From positions 1-38,150 of the forward strand of contig JAUXOA010000061.1 of assembly GCA_030682475.1 (NCBI GenBank): 38,150 nt of DNA, given 5' to 3'. Each line of letters opens with the position of its first letter. The stretch's first letter is position 1. The stretch comes from Rhodoferax sp. (lineage in GTDB: Bacteria > Pseudomonadota > Gammaproteobacteria > Burkholderiales > Burkholderiaceae_C). A program made the translations under genes and the position numbers. Under the pieces are notes generated by a model. The model did no database searches. It was given only the letters and a program-made list of their open reading frames with translations, and was not told where the DNA came from. Below are positions 16,535 to 24,745 of this stretch, in pieces.

Positions 16535-16683
16535 TCGCCGACTGCCTTTATTGGCGTCAATATGTTCCTGGGCGCTTGGCACGGCTACGGCACCCCGTAG
16601 CGGGATTGTGTAGCGCAATGAGTAACAGATTTTTGTAAGAATGCAAGCCGTCCCACGACTACCATTGAAACGAGGACAGCAGC

Positions 16684-17691
16684 ATGCTTATCAAAACCAG
16701 TCGCGACGGCTTTTGCCACCCGCTTGCCAGCGAAATCACGAGCCAGCGCGTCTATGCCGGGCGACGCGATCTCATCAAACTCATGGCCACTGGGGTCGCT
16801 GGTGCGGCACTGGCGTCCTGGGCGTCACGCGAGTCGCAGGCGCAAAGTGCCACCTTGACGCCACGGCCGGGCAAACTGGCTGCCCTGCCCGGTGTCAAGT
16901 CGAGCCTGGCGGGTGCCGTCACGATGGAAAAGCTGACCGATTACAAGGATGCCAGCAGCTACAACAACTTTTATGAATTCGGCACCGACAAGGCGGACCC
17001 GGCGAAAAATGCCCACACCCTGAAGACCAGTCCGTGGACCGTGGAGATCGAAGGACTGGTCAAAAAACCGGCCCGCTACACGCTGGAAGACCTGCTCAAA
17101 CTCAGCGCGCAGGAAGAGCGGATTTATCGCATGCGCTGTGTGGAAGGCTGGTCCATGGTGATCCCGTGGGTTGGCTATTCGCTGAGCGAATTGATCAGAA
17201 AAGTGGAGCCACTGGGCAACGCCAGGTACGTCGAATTTGTGACCCAGGCCGATCCCAAAACAATGCCTTTTGTCGGCTCCCGTGTGCTCGACTGGCCTTA
17301 TGTGGAAGGCTTGCGCATGGATGAGGCGATGCACCCGCTGACCTTGCTGACGTTTGGCATGTACGGCGAGGTGCTGCCCAACCAAAACGGCGCGCCGGTG
17401 CGTCTGGTGGTGCCGTGGAAGTACGGGTTCAAGAGCGGCAAAAGCCTGGTCAAAATCCGTTTTACCGACAAACTGCCAGCCACCGCCTGGAACAAAGCTG
17501 CCGCCAATGAATACGGCTTCTTCTCCAACGTCAACCCCAATGTGGACCACCCACGCTGGAGCCAGGGCACGGAGCGGCGCATTGGCGAGGACGGCTTGTT
17601 TGCCAAGAAGCGCAAGACCCTGATGTTCAATGGCTATGAAGCACAAGTGGGGCAGCTTTACGCCGGCATGGATCTGAAAAAGAACTACTGA
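16684..17691 (+). CDS. msrP: Periplasmic methionine sulfoxide reductase catalytic subunit MsrP
   Basis: A 335-residue molybdopterin enzyme of the YedY/MsrP family that repairs oxidised methionines in periplasmic proteins. A Tat signal is visible ([17 protein letters not shown], Arg27-Arg28). The molybdenum ligand is Cys152 in [14 protein letters not shown], and the SUOX-fold segments [12 protein letters not shown] and [15 protein letters not shown] follow. The start is ATG 16684, with GAGGA upstream. The stop shares one base with msrQ (TGATG), so catalytic and membrane subunits are made together. Upstream lies GTAACAG-TTTTTGTAAG, also seen before the decahaem gene. Confidence 0.95.
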   Translation: MLIKTSRDGFCHPLASEITSQRVYAGRRDLIKLMATGVAGAALASWASRESQAQSATLTPRPGKLAALPGVKSSLAGAVTMEKLTDYKDASSYNNFYEFGTDKADPAKNAHTLKTSPWTVEIEGLVKKPARYTLEDLLKLSAQEERIYRMRCVEGWSMVIPWVGYSLSELIRKVEPLGNARYVEFVTQADPKTMPFVGSRVLDWPYVEGLRMDEAMHPLTLLTFGMYGEVLPNQNGAPVRLVVPWKYGFKSGKSLVKIRFTDKLPATAWNKAAANEYGFFSNVNPNVDHPRWSQGTERRIGEDGLFAKKRKTLMFNGYEAQVGQLYAGMDLKKNY

Positions 17692-18332
17692 TGCGGGCGC
17701 TTGCCTGGTCACGACCCTCGGTGCGGGTGAAAACGCTACTTCTGCACCGTTTCGCCAAGCCGCTGGTCTTTGGCTTGTCGCTGCTGCCGTTTGGCTGGCT
17801 GCTTTTTGCGGCCATCACCAACCAGTTGGGCGCCAATCCGGCTGAGGCCTTGAGCCGCTCCACTGGTGACTGGACCTTGCGCTTTTTATGCATCGTGTTG
17901 GCGCTCACACCGTTGCGCGTCATCACCAACACACCAGCGCTGGCCCGTTTTCGCCGCATGCTGGGTCTGTTTGTCTATTTCTATGGCGTGCTCCACTTTC
18001 TCAGTTACGGCTGGTTTGACATGGGTTTTGACGTGTCGGATATCGCCAAGGACATTGCCAAACGCCCGTTCATCCTGGTCGGCTTTTCAGCTTTTCTGTT
18101 ACTCACGTCGCTGGCTTTGACGTCATTTAACCGTGCTATCAAGGCACTGGGCGCAAAACGCTGGCAGCTTTTGCACAAGCTGGTGTACGTCGTTGCAGGA
18201 CTTGCGGTTCTGCATTTCTTCTGGATGCGCGCGGGCAAGAACGACTTTGCCGAAGTGTTTGTTTACGCCGCAGTGCTTGCCCTGCTGCTGGGTTGGCGCG
18301 GGCTTCAATATAGGAAGAAAAAACGTAGCTAA
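17691..18332 (+). CDS. msrQ: Haem-binding membrane subunit MsrQ
   Basis: A 213-residue inner-membrane b-type cytochrome that brings electrons from the quinone pool to MsrP. It has six hydrophobic segments and the ferric reductase-like His pattern: YGVLHFLSYG, WQLLHKLVYVVAGLAVLHFFW. The TGATG overlap with msrP and the length are as expected. 290 bases follow before the next gene start, with no gene I can support; they include an imperfect GC-rich inverted repeat around 18367-18390. Confidence 0.93.
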   Translation: MRALAWSRPSVRVKTLLLHRFAKPLVFGLSLLPFGWLLFAAITNQLGANPAEALSRSTGDWTLRFLCIVLALTPLRVITNTPALARFRRMLGLFVYFYGVLHFLSYGWFDMGFDVSDIAKDIAKRPFILVGFSAFLLLTSLALTSFNRAIKALGAKRWQLLHKLVYVVAGLAVLHFFWMRAGKNDFAEVFVYAAVLALLLGWRGLQYRKKKRS

Positions 18333-18622
18333 GCCCGGTACAAAAGCAGCCCCAGCCCGCTTGCACCCGGCATCGGCAATGCCCGGCGGGGTCTCAGGCC
18401 TTCCTTGGGTTTGCATAAGCGCGATTCCTGAAACCAATTCATCACATTAGAAAATTGAGAAGAGAAAGCAACACGCGGTATTATTTCGCATCAGAATGTT
18501 TGCTCTTTGTCAATAAAACGCAAGTCCTTCTTTCATTCGCTCGATTTTTCAGTTTTTTCGGCTTAATCTTGACCCCAGGTTCCCAGCAAGCAAATGTATT
18601 CATGGACCATAGGGGCTTTGAC

Positions 18623-18991
18623 ATGTACCTCACCGCATCAAGCAAGAAAAAATTTACACAAATCATGATTTCAGTCGCCATGGCGGCACTCGTTGGTGTT
18701 TCAGCCAATGTGCTGGCGGCGGCCGTGGATGCCGATGCTGCTAAGGCTTTGGCCAAGAAGAATGACTGTTTCAAGTGCCATGCCGTTGACAAGACCAAAA
18801 AAGGCCCGTCCATCAAGAAGATTGCGGCCAAGTACAAGGGCAAGGCTGATGGCCAGGAAAAAGGCATCAAGAACATCACCACCGTACACAAGGTCAAGCT
18901 TGAAGACGGTACCGAAGAAGAGCACAAGATCATCGACACCAAGGACCAGGCCGCGATCAAGAATCTGGTCGACTGGATGTTGTCCCAGTAG
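18623..18991 (+). CDS. Small monohaem cytochrome c, unusual ligand region
   Basis: A 122-residue periplasmic cytochrome. A signal peptide covers about residues 1-33 (ending VLAAA), the haem motif is CFKCH (Cys49, Cys52, His53), and the mature part is very Lys-rich. Class I cytochromes use a Met about 20-30 residues before the end as second ligand; here that region has no Met, and His89 or His101 (EEEHKII) are the only obvious candidates apart from Met119 near the C-terminus. ATG 18623 is preferred, with AGGGG seven bases upstream; an in-frame extension to 18455 has no signal-like start. It stands just upstream of the mtrAB-like pair and could be the periplasmic electron shuttle for it. Confidence 0.85.
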   Translation: MYLTASSKKKFTQIMISVAMAALVGVSANVLAAAVDADAAKALAKKNDCFKCHAVDKTKKGPSIKKIAAKYKGKADGQEKGIKNITTVHKVKLEDGTEEEHKIIDTKDQAAIKNLVDWMLSQ

Positions 18992-19174
18992 GTTGACGCG
19001 CATTTACAGCATCGAAAGGGTCAACCCGCCAACCAGGGCAGCGATGGCAGTACGGGCGCAACCGGCTGCCCATTTCGGCTTCTTTTGATATAGCTCAAAG
19101 ATGCGTTGGAACTTTTTAATTGGAAATGTGTAACAGGTTTTGCAAGTTTCAGGATTTCAAAAAGGGGCAGATAA

Positions 19175-20125
19175 ATGAAATTGTTACGGTTTGTACTGAC
19201 GGCGCTGGTCTGTAGCTTCGCATTCGCAGGGCCTTCCATGGCCCAGTCAGCGGATGCGAAACCTGTAGCCAAGGCGGAGCTCAAGGACCTGGTCCTCAAA
19301 GGTGATGCCAAATGCACCGAGTGCCATGATGAAGCCGACGCACCGGAGCTGCTTGCCATCGGCAAAACCCGCCACGGCATGACGGGTGACAGCCGTACGC
19401 CGACCTGTACCAAATGCCATGGCGAAAGCGCGGCACACACGGATTACAAGGGCAAGGACAAGCCGCCCAGCACCGACATCAATTTCGGCAAAAAAACCAA
19501 AGTCTCAGCGCAAGCGCGAAGCGAGTCCTGCCTGACCTGCCACAAGGGTGGCAAAAACATGCACTGGGACGGTGGCTCGCACGCGTCCAATGACGTCACC
19601 TGTGCGTCTTGCCACACGGTGCACAAACAAAAAGACAAAGTGCGCGACAAGGCCCAGCAGGCTGAGGTTTGCTTCGCCTGCCACAAACAGCAGCGCGCAG
19701 ATGCCAACAAGCTGTCAAATCACCCGATGAATGAAGGCAAAGTCACCTGCTCAAGTTGCCACAACCCGCATGGCTCCACCGGTCCGAAGCAACTGGTTAA
19801 AAACAACGTCAACGAGACCTGCTACACCTGCCACACCGAGAAGCGCGGCCCGTTCTTGTGGGAGCACCCGCCAGCAAGCGACGATTGCACCGTTTGCCAC
19901 ACACCGCACGGTTCCAACCAGCCTGCCATGCTGAAAGCGCGCGCGCCCTTCCTGTGCGCCTCGTGCCACCAGACCGCCGGCGTCGGTCACCCGAACACCA
20001 TCCGTAGCGGCGCCGGAATCGCAGCCACCGGGGCACAAGCCCAGGTCGCCTACAAGGCCTGCCTGAACTGCCATACCCAGGTACACGGCAGCAACCACCC
20101 GTCCGGTCCCCGCTTCGTTCGCTAA
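19175..20125 (+). CDS. mtrA: MtrA/DmsE-family decahaem cytochrome c
   Basis: A 316-residue periplasmic cytochrome with a signal peptide (residues 1-24, ending SMAQ) and ten CXXCH motifs starting at residues 47, 78, 119, 143, 166, 192, 216, 238, 261 and 296. This number and spacing, and the adjacent MtrB-type barrel gene, identify the MtrA/PioA/MtoA/DmsE group. These cytochromes sit inside the outer-membrane barrel and pass electrons through the membrane. AAGGGGC before ATG 19175 is a good ribosome site. mtrB follows after 12 nt. The length suits MtrA/DmsE rather than the longer PioA. Donor or acceptor (iron, minerals, DMSO) is not readable. Confidence 0.93.
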   Translation: MKLLRFVLTALVCSFAFAGPSMAQSADAKPVAKAELKDLVLKGDAKCTECHDEADAPELLAIGKTRHGMTGDSRTPTCTKCHGESAAHTDYKGKDKPPSTDINFGKKTKVSAQARSESCLTCHKGGKNMHWDGGSHASNDVTCASCHTVHKQKDKVRDKAQQAEVCFACHKQQRADANKLSNHPMNEGKVTCSSCHNPHGSTGPKQLVKNNVNETCYTCHTEKRGPFLWEHPPASDDCTVCHTPHGSNQPAMLKARAPFLCASCHQTAGVGHPNTIRSGAGIAATGAQAQVAYKACLNCHTQVHGSNHPSGPRFVR

Positions 20126-20137
20126 GGAGAATAGAGC

Positions 20138-22381
20138 ATGAAATCAACCATTGAAAAACGCTTCGTACGCACGGTTCTGGCGGCCTCCATTGCTGCCATC
20201 GGAGTGACGGCCTTGCCCGCCTTGGCAGCCGACGATGAAATCGCTTCCCTGATCCGGCCAGACAGTCAAGTCGAACTGGGTGTGGGTAACGTGTCTAGGG
20301 ACAGCTTTAAATACGGCGACTACACCGGGCTGCACCGCGAGGGCGTACACCTGATCGGCAACATTGATCTGAACCGCCGCAACGAAGCCAACACGCACTA
20401 TTTCTCGTTGACCGGGCGCAATCTCGGTCTGGACTCGCGCAACCTGACGATCAAGGGCGGGGAACAAGGCAACTTCGGCCTGCGTCTTGAATATGACGAG
20501 ATTCCGAAGTTCTACAACGATACTTATCAGACGCCCTATCTGGGCGCGGGTAGCACGCGGCTGATCCAACCTGCCGGCATTACGGACGCAGCTTCAGTCG
20601 CTTTGATGACAGGTCTGGCGGCCAACATGAAGCCGTATGAGGTCAAAACCCAGCGCAAGGGACTCGGGTTTGGTGTCACCAAGGAGCTCATCCGGGGCTG
20701 GGATGTCGAGTTTGGCTACAAGCGCGAAGACAAGGACGGCAGCAAACTGACTGCGGCGATGATACAGACCGGAACAGGTGGCACGCGTAGCTCGGTTATC
20801 GTGCCGGAACCGGTCAATTACAGCACCGACCAGTTCGAAGCCCTGGCGCGCTATACCGGCGAGAAGCTGCAACTCCAGTTCGGCTATTACGCCTCACTTT
20901 TCAAGAATGCCAACGAGTCGCTGACTTGGGATAACTTGTTCACGGGTACCGGGAATGCGACCGGCCGTTATGGCTTGCCGCCGGACAATGAGTCTCATCA
21001 GCTCACTGCATCGGGCAGGTATGTAATCAGCAAGGCAACCAGCTTGTCCGGCAACCTGAGCTTCGGCCGCATGACGCAAAACGAACTGTTTCTGCCGTAC
21101 TCTACCGCGGGCGCAATAATGACAGGAGCACTTCCGCTCCCGACGCCCTCGTTGAATGGCAAGGTCTACACCACCAACGCCAGCCTGCGACTGAACACCA
21201 AGCTGATGCCCAAGCTCAATCTGACGGCCGGGCTGCGTTACGACGACCGCGACAACAAGACGCCGATCTCGACCTTCCTCTATGTCGCCGGAGATCGGAA
21301 TGGCGGTTTTTCGGCAGCGGCTAACAGCGGCACGAGGCGCACCAACATGCCGCTCGATATCACCAAGCAGTCGGTGTACGCGGACCTCGATTACCATCTC
21401 TCCTCTGCCACCACGGTCAAGCTGGGTTATGACTTTCACCAGGTTCGCCACAATTACGAACCCACCACTGGCGACAAGGAGCACACCGTCAAGACGGAAG
21501 TGAAACATCGCTTTGGCGACATGGTTTCGGCCGGTGCCAGCTACGCGTATTCGGACCGCAAGGCATCCGACTACAACGGTGCGGCGCCGATGTCGTCCAC
21601 TTATTCGGCAGCGTATCTGAACACGTTGTTTGGTGGAACGACCGGAAGAACTTATGCATGGCTTGAAGCGCCAGGACTGCGCAAGTATTTCCTGGCCGAT
21701 CGCCAGCGTGACAAAGTCGGTGCCACTGCCAATGTGTCGCCGAGCGAACAGCTCGACCTGCAGTTCGGTGCCCATTACCTGCGCGACAAGTATCCCGATA
21801 CGGTGGCCGGTATCGGCCTGACCAAGGCTAGCAACTGGATGGCCAGCTTCGACGCCAACCTGCAGGCCACCGATGCCTTGTCCGGGAATTTCTTTGCATC
21901 CCTGGACCAGTACCAGACCGACCAGAACGGTGCCCACCTGAATACCGCAGCGACTGTGCCACAGGCAGAACAAGGCACGATTCCGGCCACAAACCTGGGC
22001 GTCACAACCTTGTCCGACCGCACTCTTACCTTGGGCGTGGGTGTGCGTTACAAGCCGATGCGCAAGTATGAGGTCGGTGGCAACCTGACGCATTCAAGCT
22101 CGAAGGGTCGCAGCGAGTTCATGTTTGGTTCCGCAGTGCCGGTCGGACCATTGCCGGATCTGGTATCCCGCGTCGACCGCCTGGAAGTGTTTGGTCGCTA
22201 CCACTTACAAAAAGATCTGACGGTCAATCTCAAGTTTGCGCATGAGCGTTACCGTTCGGCCGACTGGGCCTGGGATGCCCCGCTGACTCTCACGTCAGTG
22301 ACCTCGGTGGTGGGCACCAACCAAACCTCACCGAACTACAACGTGAACTTCGTCGGTGTGTCGCTCGCTTATAAGTTCTGA
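20138..22381 (+). CDS. mtrB: MtrB/PioB-family decahaem-associated outer-membrane beta-barrel
   Basis: A 747-residue outer-membrane protein with a signal peptide (residues 1-30, ending LPALAA). Amphipathic strands repeat along the whole protein (for example HYFSLTGRNLGL, LQLQFGYYASLF, VGATANVSPSEQLDLQFGAH), and it ends in Phe (SLAYKF), the usual barrel assembly signal. In the MtrB family the barrel encloses the decahaem cytochrome. The protein has no Cys at all, unlike Shewanella MtrB with its N-terminal CXXC. AAGGAG eight bases before ATG 20138 overlaps the mtrA stop. A strong terminator follows. No MtrC-type surface cytochrome gene is linked. Confidence 0.92.
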   Translation: MKSTIEKRFVRTVLAASIAAIGVTALPALAADDEIASLIRPDSQVELGVGNVSRDSFKYGDYTGLHREGVHLIGNIDLNRRNEANTHYFSLTGRNLGLDSRNLTIKGGEQGNFGLRLEYDEIPKFYNDTYQTPYLGAGSTRLIQPAGITDAASVALMTGLAANMKPYEVKTQRKGLGFGVTKELIRGWDVEFGYKREDKDGSKLTAAMIQTGTGGTRSSVIVPEPVNYSTDQFEALARYTGEKLQLQFGYYASLFKNANESLTWDNLFTGTGNATGRYGLPPDNESHQLTASGRYVISKATSLSGNLSFGRMTQNELFLPYSTAGAIMTGALPLPTPSLNGKVYTTNASLRLNTKLMPKLNLTAGLRYDDRDNKTPISTFLYVAGDRNGGFSAAANSGTRRTNMPLDITKQSVYADLDYHLSSATTVKLGYDFHQVRHNYEPTTGDKEHTVKTEVKHRFGDMVSAGASYAYSDRKASDYNGAAPMSSTYSAAYLNTLFGGTTGRTYAWLEAPGLRKYFLADRQRDKVGATANVSPSEQLDLQFGAHYLRDKYPDTVAGIGLTKASNWMASFDANLQATDALSGNFFASLDQYQTDQNGAHLNTAATVPQAEQGTIPATNLGVTTLSDRTLTLGVGVRYKPMRKYEVGGNLTHSSSKGRSEFMFGSAVPVGPLPDLVSRVDRLEVFGRYHLQKDLTVNLKFAHERYRSADWAWDAPLTLTSVTSVVGTNQTSPNYNVNFVGVSLAYKF

Positions 22382-22389
22382 CCCCGCTT

Positions 22390-22440
22390 GCCCGGTTTCA
22401 GCATTGCGAATTTTCGTAATGCTGAAACCGGGCATTTTTC
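22390..22440 (+). terminator. Strong hairpin terminator after mtrB
   Basis: A perfect 16-base stem (arms 22390-22405 and 22418-22433) extends inward by four more pairs, including one G-T, to a 4-base ATTT loop. It is followed by ATTTTTC. This should stop transcription of mtrAB, so the CbcL-like gene downstream probably has its own promoter or depends on read-through. Confidence 0.85.
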
Positions 22441-22542
22441 ATTTTGCGCATGAACCTCCAGGAAAGCTGCTCGCCGGCGTGAGTAGCTGGCGCGAAAGTT
22501 GCCGTGTTTCAATTGAAAACCTGAACCAACCTCCTCGAAAAC

Positions 22543-24594
22543 ATGATCAATTCAATCGCCAAGCTGAAACTAGCGGCCATACCCGTGCATAAGCTCAAGG
22601 TATGGGCGCTTAGCACGGTCATCTGTCTTGGCGGCGCTTTTGCTGTCTTACCGGTTGCTGCCCAAAACGAGAAAACCGTTCAGGTAAACGGGAAACTCGA
22701 GAACACCACCTGCCTGACTTGTCACGATGGTAAAAAAGGCAAGCTGGAAGTCCCGGTTGCCGAGGGCGAGCCACGGGCGCTGCGCAGCGTCGTGCCGGCC
22801 AAGTTTGACAAGGGCGTGCATGCCAAAATGCAATGTGTGGCCTGCCACACGGATATCACCGACAACGCCGAAAAGCGCGATACGCACAGCAAGAACCCGG
22901 CGCAAGCGCTGAAAAAGGTCGACTGCGCGGGCTGCCATCAGGACTTGTGGCAAAAGGCGCAAAAAGACGGCAGCGCGAAGGACAAGCCCCGGCTGGCCGT
23001 TGTAGTGCAAAACATTGACTTCTACAAGAAGTCATTTCATGCGCGCCTCAACGCCGATGACAAGACCCGGCCAAATGCCTCTTGCGAAGAGTGCCACAGC
23101 ACGCACAACTTCAACGTGCCGGCCGACAAGAAGAGCCCGCAATACGCTGCGTGGCGCAAAGAAGAGCCCGCCCTGTGCGGCGAGAAGTGCCACGACGAGC
23201 AACTCGAAACCTTCGCATCGTCAGTGCATGGCAAGGAAGTTCTCGACAAGAACAATGTCAAGGCGCCTGTCTGCACCAGTTGCCACACCAACCACGAGAT
23301 CACCAATACCTCGCTGGATTCGTTCAAGCTCCTCAACAACGAGGTGTGCGGCAATTGCCACAAGGAAAACCTCAAGTCCTACCGCGACACCTATCACGGC
23401 CAAGTGACGAAGCTGGGTTATGCCGAAACGGCCAAGTGCTACAACTGCCACGGCAGCCACGGGATTCTGTCGGCAAAGGACCCCAAGTCCAAGGTGCACC
23501 CCGACAACCGTCTGAAAACCTGCAAGGAGTGCCATGACGGCAAGAAACGGCTGGAGGCCACCGCCGGCTTCGCCACCTTCGCCCCGCATGCCAGCAGTCA
23601 CGATTTCGCAAAGTATCCGCAGGTGTGGATATCCACCAAATTCATGATTGCCTTGCTGATCGGTGTATTCGTCTTCTTCTGGTTGCATTCCGGCTTGTGG
23701 TATTACCGCGAATGGCAGGACCGCAAGACGCACAAGACCGTTCCGCACGTGCGTACCGAAGGACTGCCGCAGGACGAGAAGAAGTTCTTCCAGCGCTTCC
23801 CGGTTGGCTGGCGCATCGCCCACCTGGCTTTCGCCCTGATCACCATGACGTTGGCGTTGACCGGTACCGCGGCGCGGTTCTCCCATACCAGTTGGGCGCC
23901 GGTCGTTGCCCAGGCGCTTGGTGGTGCCAGTGGCCTCGCCCTGATCCATCGGGTGGCTGCCGCGCTGTTCGTCGGCATCTTCTTCATCCACTTCATCTAC
24001 GTGATGCAGAAGTTGCTGCGCGACAGAAGCTTCCGCTGGTTCGGCCCGGATTCCTTGGTGCCCAACTGGAAGGACCTCAGCAACATGGTGGGCATGTTCA
24101 AGTGGTTTGTCGGAAAGGGCGAGAAACCGCGCTTCGACCGCTGGACCTATTTCGAAAAATTCGACTACTGGGCCGTGTTCTGGGGTGTTTCCATCATCGG
24201 CGGCAGCGGCCTGCTGCTGGCTTTCCCGACCGTGACCGCGACCTATCTGCCGGGCTGGATCCTTAACGTCGCCACCATCGTGCATGGCGAGGAAGCCTTC
24301 CTGGCAGTGGTGTTCCTCTTCACGGTGCACTTCTTCAACAACCATTTCCGGCCGGACAAACTGCCGCCCCCGGACATCGTGATGTTCACCGGCACCCAGT
24401 CGCTGGAAGAGTTCCGCCGCGAGCATCCGGCCCAGTATCAGCGCCTGGTGGATGCGGGCGAACTGGACAAGTATCTGGTGGATGCGCCGTCACGGCCCAT
24501 GACCCTGGGCTCCAAGATATTGGGCCTGACGCTGATTGCTATCGGCCTGGTCTTGCTGACCCTGGTGGGGATCGGATTCTTGACGGGCGGTTAA
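22543..24594 (+). CDS. Multihaem cytochrome c fused to b-type cytochrome (CbcL-like)
   Basis: A 683-residue fusion protein. A signal or anchor (residues about 20-40) precedes a periplasmic haem domain with CXXCH at 57, 98, 128, 181, 244, 269, 299 and 327 and one CX3CH (CGEKCH) at 212-217: nine possible c-haems. A membrane domain follows (helices about 365-383, 425-443, 466-488, 535-555, 570-595 and 655-680) with His residues in helices (GWRIAHLAF, ALIHRVAAAL, FIHFIYV, VHFFNNHF), as in the formate dehydrogenase/hydrogenase b-type subunit family. The same architecture is known in Geobacter CbcL, a quinone-linked inner-membrane cytochrome for extracellular electron transfer. Here it could link the quinone pool to MtrAB. 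No clear Shine-Dalgarno precedes ATG 22543. Confidence 0.85.
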   Translation: MINSIAKLKLAAIPVHKLKVWALSTVICLGGAFAVLPVAAQNEKTVQVNGKLENTTCLTCHDGKKGKLEVPVAEGEPRALRSVVPAKFDKGVHAKMQCVACHTDITDNAEKRDTHSKNPAQALKKVDCAGCHQDLWQKAQKDGSAKDKPRLAVVVQNIDFYKKSFHARLNADDKTRPNASCEECHSTHNFNVPADKKSPQYAAWRKEEPALCGEKCHDEQLETFASSVHGKEVLDKNNVKAPVCTSCHTNHEITNTSLDSFKLLNNEVCGNCHKENLKSYRDTYHGQVTKLGYAETAKCYNCHGSHGILSAKDPKSKVHPDNRLKTCKECHDGKKRLEATAGFATFAPHASSHDFAKYPQVWISTKFMIALLIGVFVFFWLHSGLWYYREWQDRKTHKTVPHVRTEGLPQDEKKFFQRFPVGWRIAHLAFALITMTLALTGTAARFSHTSWAPVVAQALGGASGLALIHRVAAALFVGIFFIHFIYVMQKLLRDRSFRWFGPDSLVPNWKDLSNMVGMFKWFVGKGEKPRFDRWTYFEKFDYWAVFWGVSIIGGSGLLLAFPTVTATYLPGWILNVATIVHGEEAFLAVVFLFTVHFFNNHFRPDKLPPPDIVMFTGTQSLEEFRREHPAQYQRLVDAGELDKYLVDAPSRPMTLGSKILGLTLIAIGLVLLTLVGIGFLTGG

Positions 24595-24610
24595 CGCCTG
24601 CGCCCGGCCA

Positions 24611-24745
24611 TTGCGCTGGCCCAGGCAGATCCAGCGCTACGAAGTACTGTGCAAGGAAGAGTGGGTGGTGCTGGACGCGTTCAACGCCGTCAAGGAAAAC
24701 ATCGATCCTACGCTGAGCTACCGCTGGTCCTGCCACATGGCGGTA
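24611..24745 (+). pseudogene. Fragment of a fumarate reductase iron-sulfur subunit gene (frdB-like)
   Basis: A frame directly after the CbcL-like gene translates to RYEVLCKEEWVVLDAFNAVK followed by ENIDPTLSYRWSCHMAV. This is the start of the 2Fe-2S domain of FrdB/SdhB proteins, where the next residues should be CGSCG. Similarity stops at about base 24745 and the frame runs on into antisense lysA sequence. Only about 40 residues of a roughly 240-residue protein remain, without the cluster-binding Cys set, so it cannot work. Its last part overlaps the 3' end of lysA on the other strand. It looks like a breakpoint left when the block to its left was joined to lysA. Confidence 0.7.
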
